Origin: Candidatus Bathycorpusculum acetigenes
Lineage (GTDB): Archaea; Thermoproteota; Bathyarchaeia; Bathyarchaeales; Bathycorpusculaceae
Reading direction: 5' to 3'
Length of the DNA: 35,776 bases
Assembly: GCA_009781675.1 (NCBI GenBank)
Contig: WQVG01000010.1
Span: forward strand, 1-35,776
Shown here: positions 16,290-24,872 of the stretch, piece by piece
Position numbering within the stretch: the stretch's first letter is position 1
Layout: the number at the start of each line of letters is the position of its first letter
The notes under the pieces: model-generated
Told to the model about the DNA's origin: nothing
Database searches by the model: none
The model's input: the letters and a program-made list of their open reading frames with translations, nothing else
Translations under genes and position numbers: made by a program

Positions 16290-16945
16290 TTTGTTGTTTC
16301 ACCTTTTTCTAAGAGGTTTAGGGCTAATTCTTGAGCCAAATCAAGGTTATCTTCTAAGAGGGCTCTTTTAATGTTCACGTTGTCTAATATCTCATATAAC
16401 AGTTTACTTCTATGTTTTGGGTCAGTAATTCTGTTTTTTAGTGTGAGGCGGATTTTTTCTTGTAATTCAATGGCAAGTAGATCTTGGGGTGTGATGAGTT
16501 TTTCGATGCGTTCGCGGAGTACATGGGCCATGGCGGGGCTTTTGCCTCCGGTGGAGATGGCAATTTTGATGTTGTTGCCGATTTTGGCTATGGCGGGTAG
16601 AATAAAATCGCTAAGTGCAGAATTATCAACCGTATATACCATGCAACCATAGATTAGGGCGGCCTCTATTAGGTTATGGTTTAGTTGACTATTGTCTGTG
16701 GCTGCTAGGAGTACATCGGGTTTGGGGTTGAGGCTATCAATAAAGGTTTTTGCGTCTTTGATTTCGGTTTTAAGCAGGTTTATTTGTTTGGTTTGGCCAA
16801 GGCTTAGGGCTTGGGGTGAGAAGTCACGACTAATCATCCAAATTGTTGCACCAGAGTCTAGAAAGCTTGTGATTTTGCGGGTTGCTTCTTTGCCGCCGCC
16901 GATCACCATGACGGTTTGGCCGTTTAGTTTGAGGTCAATTAGCAA
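16286..16945 (-). CDS. sirC: Precorrin-2 dehydrogenase / siroheme synthase-like
   Basis: The 219-aa protein has the Rossmann start VMVIGGGKEATRKI (about 13-26) and later VDNSALSDFILPAI and ISTGGKSPAMAHVLRERIE, as in the SirC/Met8/CysG N-terminal family. It oxidises precorrin-2 to sirohydrochlorin with NAD+. Some members also insert iron, and the sequence alone does not decide this. The product feeds both siroheme/heme and, through the CbiX domain of the divergent operon, cobalt-sirohydrochlorin. It overlaps the amidotransferase gene by 7 nt. Confidence 0.93.
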   Translation of the reverse strand: MLIDLKLNGQTVMVIGGGKEATRKITSFLDSGATIWMISRDFSPQALSLGQTKQINLLKTEIKDAKTFIDSLNPKPDVLLAATDNSQLNHNLIEAALIYGCMVYTVDNSALSDFILPAIAKIGNNIKIAISTGGKSPAMAHVLRERIEKLITPQDLLAIELQEKIRLTLKNRITDPKHRSKLLYEILDNVNIKRALLEDNLDLAQELALNLLEKGETTK

Positions 16946-18498
16946 TGTGTAGGTGTCGCCTCTGAAGCATTTAGCATATAGTTGGTTATGAGGTTTTTGA
17001 ATTTAGCCACAAACTTTTCGTAGTTAATTTTTGTTATTTTTGGGGGAGTGGCGATTTGGGTAATTAGGTCGAGTGCGAGGGATTTTTCGGCGGTTTGTAG
17101 GGCTTGGGTGCCGAAGTCTTCGTAGCGGATTTCGATTTCAGGAATCATACCGCGGGCTTCTAGATCTAGGCGGGGTACCATGCCTAACAGTTCTACACCT
17201 GTGGATCGAAGGGTTTGCTGGATCATCTGTTTGGTTTCTTGGGTTATGTAACTGACCCGGAGCTTGTTTAGAATAACACCTCGGACTTTGACGTTTAGAC
17301 TCTGGAGGGTTTTTATGTAATTAAGGGTGTTTATAAGAGCGCCTTCGATGCCTTCTTTATCGCAACCTACCACGATAACTGTTGAGGCGTCTATGGCGGC
17401 TGCAACCTCAGCGGTTGACATAGGGCGGTTATAGTTTTCGTTTAATAGTCCGGTGAATGCGCTCATGGCGCCCTCGACTATGAGAAAATTGTAGGTTTGA
17501 CTTGCCGTGGGGATAGCCTGCTCAAGGGGGGTCCAGCCGCTTTCGCCGATTTTGATGGAGGAGTACTCTAAGAGGGGTTCTTTTGTGAGGTAGAGCGAGG
17601 AGACTGTATCACGGATGTCACCGCCTATTTTTAGGACTCCGACTTTGTAGCCTTGTTTTTTGAGAGCCCCTGCAATGCCTGTTACTAGAAAGGTTTTGCC
17701 TGAGCCGCTACCCAATGCGGTGATTAGGATAAGTTTGGGCGGTTGGTTTATTTGGGGTTGTTGGCGGATGTTGGTGGAGATGCCGATTTCGCTTTGGATG
17801 TTTTTGAGTAGGGTTGTGTTGGCTTTTTGGATTTCTATGAGTTCTGAGGAGTTTATGTCAAGAGATGTGAGGATGTTTTGAAGAATTGAGGGGTTTTGGT
17901 CTATGAGGCCGTGGATAAAGACGCCTGCTATGTTGCCTTCTTTGTTTGTGACCCCTGAGATGAGGTCTTGGGGGTTTTTTTTATAGTTTACCCGTTTGGC
18001 ATGGGTTATAAGAATGGGGCGGGCGTCGCTGTGGAGTATGGTTTGGCCATAGGTGTGGCAGTGAAAACCGCTGACTTCTTGGTCGGTTTGTTGGGTGAGA
18101 AAGCTTTTATCAACGACACTTGCCCAGACGCGGTCTGTGCATACCAGGGGTTTGAACTCAGCGTCAAGCAATCCTAGGCCTTTGCGGGTTATGGGTGAGG
18201 TGGATAGGCGGCCTATGTCGGTTTGTTTGGCGAGTACCTGAAAGCCTGAGCAGACCCCTAGCACATATTTTCCTAATTGGGCCATTTTGGTGATTTCTTT
18301 GGCGATTGTTGGGTTGATGCTTGCTGACTCAACAAGGCTGCCGCCGGGGATGATGAGCATGTCTAAAACTTCTGAGGCTGGTTTGCCCTCAACTTGGGCG
18401 TCTGCACAAACCAGGTTTGTTGGGAGGTTGCCAAAGTTTTCAAAGCACGGTAAAGCGCCTGAAATGTAAACTAGGCCTATTTTGTGGCGTAAAATCAT
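16939..18498 (-). CDS. Circularly permuted CobQ/CbiA-like glutamine amidotransferase
   Basis: The 519-aa product carries the two modules of corrin amidases in the reverse of the usual order. Residues 1-220 resemble the GATase_3 domain: nucleophile Cys83 in GVCSGFQVL, a CobQ-like VSGFHCHTYGQT near 142-153, and His196 in GVFIHGLID. Residues 255-490 resemble the dethiobiotin-synthetase-like ATPase: P-loop GSGSGKT at 263-269, then GVLKIGGDIRD. Canonical CobQ/CobB/CbiA/CbiP have the ATPase first. It probably amidates carboxyl groups of a corrin or related tetrapyrrole using ATP and glutamine. Whether the target is cobyrinate, cobyric acid precursors or something else is not visible. It is the first gene of the leftward operon. 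Confidence 0.8.
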   Translation of the reverse strand: MILRHKIGLVYISGALPCFENFGNLPTNLVCADAQVEGKPASEVLDMLIIPGGSLVESASINPTIAKEITKMAQLGKYVLGVCSGFQVLAKQTDIGRLSTSPITRKGLGLLDAEFKPLVCTDRVWASVVDKSFLTQQTDQEVSGFHCHTYGQTILHSDARPILITHAKRVNYKKNPQDLISGVTNKEGNIAGVFIHGLIDQNPSILQNILTSLDINSSELIEIQKANTTLLKNIQSEIGISTNIRQQPQINQPPKLILITALGSGSGKTFLVTGIAGALKKQGYKVGVLKIGGDIRDTVSSLYLTKEPLLEYSSIKIGESGWTPLEQAIPTASQTYNFLIVEGAMSAFTGLLNENYNRPMSTAEVAAAIDASTVIVVGCDKEGIEGALINTLNYIKTLQSLNVKVRGVILNKLRVSYITQETKQMIQQTLRSTGVELLGMVPRLDLEARGMIPEIEIRYEDFGTQALQTAEKSLALDLITQIATPPKITKINYEKFVAKFKNLITNYMLNASEATPTHC

Positions 18499-18518
18499 CC
18501 AAAGAGCCCCGTTCTGTA

Positions 18519-18540
18519 TTTACCGTAAACGTTATATTTA
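18519..18540. promoter_or_regulatory. Divergent promoter of the two tetrapyrrole operons
   Basis: The 63-bp gap between the amidotransferase and hemA holds TTATATTTA (18532-18540), a TATA box about 22 nt before the hemA ATG, implying a leaderless hemA mRNA. Next to it lies a small palindrome TTTAC-C-GTAAA (18519-18529). It sits where a regulator could affect both directions and is also near the expected TATA position for the leftward gene. Confidence 0.55.
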
Positions 18541-18561
18541 AGCCGGTCGGTTTATCCATCC

Positions 18562-19851
18562 ATGACGTTCTCGGCTAAGGAAGACCACGTGCTAAATGTT
18601 CGCATCACACATAAAACAGCTCGTGTTATGCAAATGGAAGCTGTTGCATTTAAAGAAAAGCCCCAAGCACTTAGCGAGCTTAAAGCCATAGAGGGCGTAG
18701 AGGAATGCCTGTTTCTACAGACCTGTAACCGTATAGAAATCTACCTTACAGCTCAAGAGACCAAAAAGACCCTCACAACCATCAAAGAATACTTAGCCAA
18801 CAGAGCAGGAGAACATACCCAAGAAGTTGCAAGGGCAATTGAAGTTGCAACAGATAAAGATGCACTCAATCATTTACTTCGGGTAACCTCAGGCATGGAA
18901 TCTATGGTTATAGGCGAAGACCAAATCCTAAATCAAGTCTGGGACGCCTACCTAGAAGCTGACAACGCCAAAACCCTTGGCCCAATTTTAAAACATCTCT
19001 TTAACCGTGCCATGACTATTGGCAGACAGGTTCGCAACGAAACTGGCATCAACAAAGGCGCAGTCTCAATTGGATCTGCGGCAGTCGAATTGGCAGTTAT
19101 GTTGCTTGAGAATTTAGAGGATAAAAAAATTCTAGTCATGGGAGCAGGAGAAATCGGTACCCTTGTCTCTAAAGCTCTGGCCCGCAGGTGCCTAAGCCCC
19201 ATATTCATCGCTAACCGCACCTACGATCGAGCCGTCAAACTCGCCTCAGACCTCAATGGAGAGGCAGTGCGCTTTGACAAGTTTAACGATGTTATGGTAG
19301 ACGCTGACGTGGTCATCTGTTCCACCTCAGCACCCCACTACCTGCTAACCAAAGAAATCATCACCCACCTCATTACCAAACGCAAAAATCCCGCACCCAT
19401 GCTAATTATAGACATATCCAACCCCCGTAACGTTGAAAAAACCGTCAGTGAAGTAGCCAACGCCAAACTCTACAACATAGATGACCTACAGATGATAGCA
19501 GACAAAAACAAAGCTCAACGAGAAAAAGCCATTGAACATGCACAAACGCTTCTAAATGAGGAACTAGTCAGCCTCGAAGAAGATATGAAAAGCCTAAGCG
19601 TACGACTAATCATCTCCGAAATTCTCGCCGAAACCGAACAGATTCGCAAAAGAGAACTACTCACTGCACTCAATAAAATGGGCACCCTAGACGAGCATCA
19701 AAAACAGGTATTAAATGATTTAACATCGATTTTACTCAAGCAAACCTTTATTCCTATAGTTGAGAATCTCAGGTTAGCCGCCAAAAATGATGACAAACAA
19801 ACCATCGAAGTAGCGGCGAAATTGTTTGAGAAAATGGGGAAAAAACAGTGA
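18562..19851 (+). CDS. hemA: Glutamyl-tRNA reductase
   Basis: The enzyme reduces glutamyl-tRNA(Glu) to glutamate-1-semialdehyde with NADPH, the first committed step of C5-pathway tetrapyrrole synthesis. The 429-aa protein shows catalytic Cys55 in FLQTCNRIEIY, MESMVIGEDQILNQV near 112-126, GRQVRNETGINKGAVSIGSAAVELA, and the Rossmann motif VMGAGEIGTLV. A C-terminal helical dimerisation domain follows. It is the first gene of the rightward cobalamin operon, split from the other early heme genes, which run leftward from the same promoter region. Confidence 0.97.
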   Translation: MTFSAKEDHVLNVRITHKTARVMQMEAVAFKEKPQALSELKAIEGVEECLFLQTCNRIEIYLTAQETKKTLTTIKEYLANRAGEHTQEVARAIEVATDKDALNHLLRVTSGMESMVIGEDQILNQVWDAYLEADNAKTLGPILKHLFNRAMTIGRQVRNETGINKGAVSIGSAAVELAVMLLENLEDKKILVMGAGEIGTLVSKALARRCLSPIFIANRTYDRAVKLASDLNGEAVRFDKFNDVMVDADVVICSTSAPHYLLTKEIITHLITKRKNPAPMLIIDISNPRNVEKTVSEVANAKLYNIDDLQMIADKNKAQREKAIEHAQTLLNEELVSLEEDMKSLSVRLIISEILAETEQIRKRELLTALNKMGTLDEHQKQVLNDLTSILLKQTFIPIVENLRLAAKNDDKQTIEVAAKLFEKMGKKQ

Positions 19852-20930
19852 CAAACAAAGCATTGGACAACGTCGGTTTAATCTTGATTGGGCATGGAAG
19901 CAAACTACCACATAATCAAGAAAACCTCGAAAAACTCGCAACTATTCTGCGGGAACAATCAGCCTTTAAGCTGGTTGAGATTGCTTTTATGATTCGCAAT
20001 ATCCCCACCATTCCCGAAGCCATAGATACCATCACCAAAAAGGGGGTTGACAAAATCGTTTTGGTGCCTGTGTTTCTTGCTGCCGGAGTCCACACCACCC
20101 AAGAAATCCCCGAGCTAATAGAGGTCAAAGACAAACAATCTCAACTCTCCAAACGGGGTATCCAGCTCTTCTATGGAGAACCCATCGGCGCAGACCAATG
20201 TCTTGCAGTCATACTTGAAGAAAAAGCCCTAAAAGCCCTAGACATTGAGTGGCAACACCGTCATGTCCGCTTCAAAGGCGCTCCAATAGCAACCTATCCG
20301 GCGACCTCGACTAAAATTTATGAGCAGAGTATGAAACTTATCCATCCCGAAATCCAAGACGTTCTTGATAAAGTACCCAAAAATCAGATTCCCATTATTG
20401 AACGTGTCGTTCACACTACTGCTGACCCCGAATTTGCAAAACTTCTAGTCATAAGTGATCAAGCCATAGAGGCGGGAGTTGCCGCCATCAAAGCAGGCGT
20501 CAAAGTCATCACCGACACCAAGATGATTAAAGCAGGCATCCATGAAGCACGGATACAGCGCTTTGGTGGGGAAATTCTAACCTATATCGATGACCCCCGA
20601 GCTAGCAAAGCCGCAACTGAACAAGCAATTACGCGATCCACAGCAGCAGTACGACTGGCAGTTGCTGATAACGCAGATAACGCTATTTTCCTAATCGGCA
20701 ATGCCCCAACCGCAGCCTTTGAACTCGCTGAACAGGTTAAACAGGGTAAAGTTAAACCTGCGTTAATAGTTGCAGTTCCAGTGGGATATGTTGGAGCAGC
20801 AGAATCCAAAGAAGCCATCGCCCAACTCACAACACCATACATGATTACAAAAGGAAAAAAAGGCAGCAGTACTATCGCAGTCGCAATCTTTAACGCACTG
20901 CTAGCGATGGCAGAAAAAACTAACCCATAG
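19848..20930 (+). CDS. cbiXC: CbiX-CbiC fusion: sirohydrochlorin cobaltochelatase / cobalt-precorrin-8 methylmutase
   Basis: Residues 1-135 are a small CbiX-type chelatase with the metal-binding histidines His16 (LIGHGSK) and His82 (AAGVHTTQEIP), which inserts cobalt into sirohydrochlorin. Residues from about 155 to 360 are CbiC, which moves the C11 methyl to C12 to give cobyrinate. Its catalytic histidine is His189 in RVVHTTADPEFAK, and later motifs are DTKMIKAGI and IGNAPTAAFEL. The fusion joins the first and last corrin-ring steps of the pathway in one polypeptide. The GTG start overlaps the hemA stop by 4 nt. Confidence 0.93.
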   Translation: MTNKALDNVGLILIGHGSKLPHNQENLEKLATILREQSAFKLVEIAFMIRNIPTIPEAIDTITKKGVDKIVLVPVFLAAGVHTTQEIPELIEVKDKQSQLSKRGIQLFYGEPIGADQCLAVILEEKALKALDIEWQHRHVRFKGAPIATYPATSTKIYEQSMKLIHPEIQDVLDKVPKNQIPIIERVVHTTADPEFAKLLVISDQAIEAGVAAIKAGVKVITDTKMIKAGIHEARIQRFGGEILTYIDDPRASKAATEQAITRSTAAVRLAVADNADNAIFLIGNAPTAAFELAEQVKQGKVKPALIVAVPVGYVGAAESKEAIAQLTTPYMITKGKKGSSTIAVAIFNALLAMAEKTNP

Positions 20931-20946
20931 AAAGGAGGATAAAGCG

Positions 20947-22047
20947 ATGGCACGGTTTTTAAAGTACGGCATAACCACGGGTGCAACAGCCGCCGCCGCT
21001 GCCAAAGCCGCAACCATAGCCGCCACAGCAGAACCAGTGGATCGGGTAGTCATTCCAACTCCAATTGGTCTTCGTTTTGAGGTGCCCATTAAATCCAGCC
21101 GTAAACTTACTGCAGACTCTGCGGAGGCAACTACAGTAAAGGATGCAGGCCAAGACATAGATGCCACCGACAAAATGGAAATAACCGCCACCGTTAAACT
21201 CACTGATGACGGCAAAATCACCATCAAAAGCGGCACAGGTATAGGTATAGTCACCAAAGCAGGCTTGCAAGTGGCCATTGGCGAAGGCGCCATCAACCCT
21301 GTGCCCAAAACTATGATAAGCGAAGCCATAAAAGAAGCCCTGCCCCCCAACAGAGGCGCAGAAGTTCTAATCAGCGCACCCGAAGGCGCCAATATTACCA
21401 AGAAAACTATGAACGACAAGCTGGGGATAAAGGGCGGAGTATCTATCCTTGGAACAACAGGCGTTGTTAAACCGCTCTCGTTGGAGGCCTGCCGCCGATC
21501 GCTTGTGCCGCAAATCGATGTCGCATTAGCACGCGGCTACAAACGCATTCTCTATGTTCCCGGCAACATCGGCGAACGTATTGCTAAAGAAAAATTCGGG
21601 GTTCCTGAAGATGCAATTGTGCAAACCGGGGACTTTGTGGGCTACATGCTAGATAAAGCCGTCGACAAAGAAATCAAAGAGATCATTCTCTTGGGTCACT
21701 CAGGTAAACTCGTCAAATTAGCCGCGAACATTTTTAACACTCACCACAAGGTCGGCGATTCCCGAAACGAAGTCATCGCATCCTATGCAGGTGCATCAGG
21801 AGCCGCCCAAAAAACCATAACTGAACTCTTGGAAGCAAACACCTCAGATGAGGCCACAGCAATTCTCCAAAACGTAGGCCTAACAGAGGCAACCTATGAC
21901 CGCATAGCCGAACGGGTGCATCAGCGGGTTAGTGACCGAGTGGAAAACAAGATAAAGATAAGTGTCGTTATCGTGGCTATGGATGGCAGAGTCTTGGGTA
22001 TGGATACAAACGCACGGTGTAATAAGCCTTGGCAAAACTTGACATAG
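20947..22047 (+). CDS. cbiD: Cobalt-precorrin-5B C1-methyltransferase
   Basis: The 366-aa CbiD methylates C1 of cobalt-precorrin-5B with SAM. The N-terminal YGITTGATAAAAAKAA motif is diagnostic, followed by GIGIVTKAGLQVAIGEGAINPVP, GTTGVVKPLS near 170-180 and LGHSGKLVKLAANIFNTHHK near 260. A strong ribosome site (GGAGG at 20936-20940) precedes the ATG. The tail overlaps cbiE by 19 nt. Confidence 0.95.
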   Translation: MARFLKYGITTGATAAAAAKAATIAATAEPVDRVVIPTPIGLRFEVPIKSSRKLTADSAEATTVKDAGQDIDATDKMEITATVKLTDDGKITIKSGTGIGIVTKAGLQVAIGEGAINPVPKTMISEAIKEALPPNRGAEVLISAPEGANITKKTMNDKLGIKGGVSILGTTGVVKPLSLEACRRSLVPQIDVALARGYKRILYVPGNIGERIAKEKFGVPEDAIVQTGDFVGYMLDKAVDKEIKEIILLGHSGKLVKLAANIFNTHHKVGDSRNEVIASYAGASGAAQKTITELLEANTSDEATAILQNVGLTEATYDRIAERVHQRVSDRVENKIKISVVIVAMDGRVLGMDTNARCNKPWQNLT

Positions 22048-22694
22048 TAGGTGTCGGACCGGGGTTAGCAGATTACGTTACGCCAGCGGCAAGAAAAACC
22101 GTGCAACAGGCAGATTTAGTTATTGGAGCACAGAGAAGTTTAGCGCTTTTTTTGGGTGAATTTAGGGGCGAACAGATTGTTTTAACCGCCAAAAACTTGC
22201 AAGAATTACTAAAGAAGGCCGCCCAAGCAGTTAAAGCAGATAAAAGGGTAGTTTTGCTCTCAACGGGCGACCCGGGTTTTTCAGGGTTGTTACATACAGT
22301 GCTTGAGAGCGGACTATTTAGCGTCGACAGCATCCAGGTTGTCCCAGGCATTAGCTCGATTCAGGCCTGCGCGGCCCGCTTAAACATCAGCTGGGACACA
22401 GCTAGGCTGTTTACCTTTCACGAAGGTAAAGTCTCCGATGATCAAAAAAGCAAACTATCCTCCGCGGTCCAATGCAACCACACAATCTTGCTACTACCCA
22501 ACCAGAGAAACTTTACCCCAAAAGACATAGCGATCTTTCTGCTCAAAACAGGCGCAGATCCAAAAACACCGGTTTATGTCTGCGAAAACATAACCCTTGA
22601 GAACGAAAAAATCACAAAAACTACCATAGAAGGGACTGTGGATCTGAGCTTTGGTTCGCTATGCGTAATGATTATCAAACAAACAGATAACTAA
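22029..22694 (+). CDS. cbiE: Cobalt-precorrin-7 C5-methyltransferase
   Basis: The 221-aa protein is the CbiE half of the CobL-type enzyme, methylating C5. Features of the tetrapyrrole methylase fold are DIVGVGPGLADYVTPAA at the N-terminus, VVLLSTGDPGFSG near 74-86 and VVPGISSIQACAARL near 102-116. The start is TTG, inside the end of cbiD. CbiT is a separate gene directly downstream, so this organism has split CbiE and CbiT rather than the CobL fusion. Confidence 0.93.
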   Translation: MAKLDIVGVGPGLADYVTPAARKTVQQADLVIGAQRSLALFLGEFRGEQIVLTAKNLQELLKKAAQAVKADKRVVLLSTGDPGFSGLLHTVLESGLFSVDSIQVVPGISSIQACAARLNISWDTARLFTFHEGKVSDDQKSKLSSAVQCNHTILLLPNQRNFTPKDIAIFLLKTGADPKTPVYVCENITLENEKITKTTIEGTVDLSFGSLCVMIIKQTDN

Positions 22695-22710
22695 ACATCA
22701 AAGTGGTTGA

Positions 22711-23316
22711 TATGACAAAGAACTGGGCTTACAAAACACCCGGAATCCCCGACGAAGCATTCAATCAAGCGACGCGGTTCCGGGACCAACAAAAGAAGAA
22801 ATTCGAATAGTTACCATAGCTAAAGCACACCTAAACGAGGGCGCAGTCGTGATTGATGTAGGTTGCGGCACAGGCGGCTTAACCGTCGAAGCGGCAATAC
22901 AGGTCGGCACAAAGGGCAAAGTATATGCCATCGACGAAGACCCCGTTGCTGTGGACTTGACAAAAAGTAATGTAGGGAAATTTGGAGTGGAAAACACTAC
23001 AATAATCACTAGGGGAAAAGCCCCTGAAGCGCTCTTGACTCTGCCCAGCGCAGATGCGGTATTTATAGGGGGAGGGGGGCTTGCTCTAAGAGCAACTATC
23101 CAAACAGTTCACTATAAACTCAAAACCGGCGGCAGAATCGTTATAAATGCCATATTACTGGAAACGGCAACTACTGCAATTGCTGAATTGAGGGCTTTGG
23201 GCTATAGAGATATTGACGTGGCCGATATTTCAGTGGCAAAGGGAAAGCAAATAAACAGCGGGACTATGATGATGGCAAGAAATCCAGTGACCATAGTTTC
23301 AGCGACAAAACTCTGA
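22711..23316 (+). CDS. cbiT: Cobalt-precorrin-6B C15-methyltransferase (decarboxylating)
   Basis: CbiT methylates C15 and removes the acetate carboxyl at C12. The SAM-binding motif VVIDVGCGTGGLTVEAA, then VYAIDEDP, VFIGGGG and the C-terminal GTMMMARNPV are as in the family. I choose ATG 22711 because it gives the expected N-terminus (MTKNWAYKTP) and the frame stays open to the stop. GTG 22849 would remove the conserved AVPGPTKEEIR region. Residues 11-20 (RNPRRSIQSS) do not fit, while the +1 frame reads GIPDEAF, the expected sequence. This points to two compensating indels or sequence errors. The overall frame is intact. Confidence 0.88.
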   Translation, partial: YDKELGLQNTRNPRRSIQSSDAVPGPTKEEIRIVTIAKAHLNEGAVVIDVGCGTGGLTVEAAIQVGTKGKVYAIDEDPVAVDLTKSNVGKFGVENTTIITRGKAPEALLTLPSADAVFIGGGGLALRATIQTVHYKLKTGGRIVINAILLETATTAIAELRALGYRDIDVADISVAKGKQINSGTMMMARNPVTIVSATKL

Positions 23317-23326
23317 GGTATAATAG

Positions 23327-24115
23327 TTGGTTGGTGTATTCATAGGCATCGGTGTTGGTCCAGGCGACCCCGAACTGCTCACATTTAAGGCCGCAAAAGC
23401 CCTCAAGACAGTAGATGTTATCTGCATACCTAAAAGTCACATAAACAAACCCAGTATGGCCTTGGGTATGATTAAAGAAGTTCTAGCGGAACGTACAAAC
23501 CCCGTTGAGATCATCGAACTCGTTTTTCCAATGACTAAAGATGAGCTCAATAATCGTAAACTCTGGATAGAAAACGCCGCCATAGTAGCTAAGAAAGTCC
23601 AAAAAGGTGATGTTGCATTCATTACCCTTGGCGACCCTATGCTCTATAGTACTTTTCGCTACCTCTATGAATGCGTCAAAGAAACCTATCCCGAAATCGA
23701 ACTTGAAGTTATCCCAGGGGTAACTTCAGTCACCGCAGTTGCGGCCTCATCAAAATTGCCACTGGCAGAAAAAGACGAAGTCGTCACCATCATCCCCTCA
23801 AACCTTAACCCTGTTCACTTAGAAGATGTTGCCAGACACGCAGACAACCTCGTGTTTATGAAATGTGCCTTTCATATAAAAGAACTAAGCACGATTCTAC
23901 TCAAAGCAGGCTTCACCGAGAACTCCACAGTTGCACTTGTTAAGAGATGCACACTCACAGAAGAGAAGGTACTTGTGGGTAAACTTAGCGAAGTCAAAAA
24001 CTGGGACATAACCGAAGACTACTTCTCAGTAGCCATCGTCAAAAAAAGCCAAGTTCCCATCCATTGGAAACAAAATAACGGACATACAAACGGATGTTGT
24101 TGTAAGCATGAATAA
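23327..24115 (+). CDS. cbiL: Cobalt-factor II / precorrin-2 C20-methyltransferase
   Basis: The 262-aa CbiL adds the C20 methyl. The tetrapyrrole methylase pattern is clear: IGIGVGPGDPELLTFKAA at the N-terminus, IPKSHINKPSMAL, FITLGDPMLYSTFRYLYE near 98-115 and VIPGVTSVTAVAA near 127-139. The start is TTG with a GAGGTA site overlapping the cbiT stop. The protein ends in an unusual short tail with three adjacent cysteines (NGCCCKHE), whose role is unknown. The 3' end overlaps cbiF by 8 nt. Confidence 0.94.
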   Translation: MVGVFIGIGVGPGDPELLTFKAAKALKTVDVICIPKSHINKPSMALGMIKEVLAERTNPVEIIELVFPMTKDELNNRKLWIENAAIVAKKVQKGDVAFITLGDPMLYSTFRYLYECVKETYPEIELEVIPGVTSVTAVAASSKLPLAEKDEVVTIIPSNLNPVHLEDVARHADNLVFMKCAFHIKELSTILLKAGFTENSTVALVKRCTLTEEKVLVGKLSEVKNWDITEDYFSVAIVKKSQVPIHWKQNNGHTNGCCCKHE

Positions 24116-24872
24116 GGTGATATTTATCGGCGCTGGATCTGGTGATCCTGAGCTCATAACGCTAAAAGGCAAAAAATGGCTCGAACAAGCAGACATAGTC
24201 ATCTACACGGGTAGTCTTCTAAACCCCCAATACCTCAAATACTGTAAAACAGACGCTGAACTCTACGACAGCGCCAAGATGGGACTACCCGAAATGCTCA
24301 AAATCATGATTAACGGCGTCAAAGCAAACAAACGTGTGGTTCGACTCCATGACGGCGACCCCAGCTTCTATGGTGCAATCCAAGAAGTCATGACCGCCCT
24401 AGATAGCGAGGGCATCGAATACTCCCGCATCCCCGGTATCAGTTGCCTGCTAGGCGGCGCAGCCGCTCTAAACAGAGAATTAACGCTACCAAACATCAGC
24501 CAAACCGTCATAATCACCCGCCCCCAAGGACGCACACCTGTACCCGAAGCCGAAAGCATACAAAAACTCGCCGCACACCAAGCTACCATGGTCATCTTTT
24601 TAGGCACCCCCCACATTGCCCGCGTAGTTGAGGATCTCCAAACAGGTGGCTATCCCAAAGACACCCCCTGCCAAGTCGTCTACAAAGCCACCTGGCCGGA
24701 GCAGAAAATCGTTAAAGGCACCCTCAAAGATATCGTAGAAAAAGTAAAAGCCCAAAGCATAACTGAAACTGCACTCATATTTGTGGGTAAAGTCCTAGAT
24801 CCTCAGGCGTATGATTTCTCTAAACTCTACGACCCTAAATTCACCACGGGGTTCCGTAAGGGCGAGGAGTAA
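24108..24872 (+). CDS. cbiF: Cobalt-precorrin-4 C11-methyltransferase
   Basis: The 254-aa CbiF methylates C11. Motifs are FIGAGSGDPELITLKG at the N-terminus, VIYTGSLLNPQYL, VRLHDGDPSFYGAIQEVM near 78-95 and RIPGISCLLGGAAAL near 106-120. A VIITRPQGRTPVPE segment typical of CobM/CbiF follows. It overlaps cbiL and is directly followed by cbiG (TAA then ATG with no gap), so translation is probably coupled. Confidence 0.95.
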   Translation: MNKVIFIGAGSGDPELITLKGKKWLEQADIVIYTGSLLNPQYLKYCKTDAELYDSAKMGLPEMLKIMINGVKANKRVVRLHDGDPSFYGAIQEVMTALDSEGIEYSRIPGISCLLGGAAALNRELTLPNISQTVIITRPQGRTPVPEAESIQKLAAHQATMVIFLGTPHIARVVEDLQTGGYPKDTPCQVVYKATWPEQKIVKGTLKDIVEKVKAQSITETALIFVGKVLDPQAYDFSKLYDPKFTTGFRKGEE

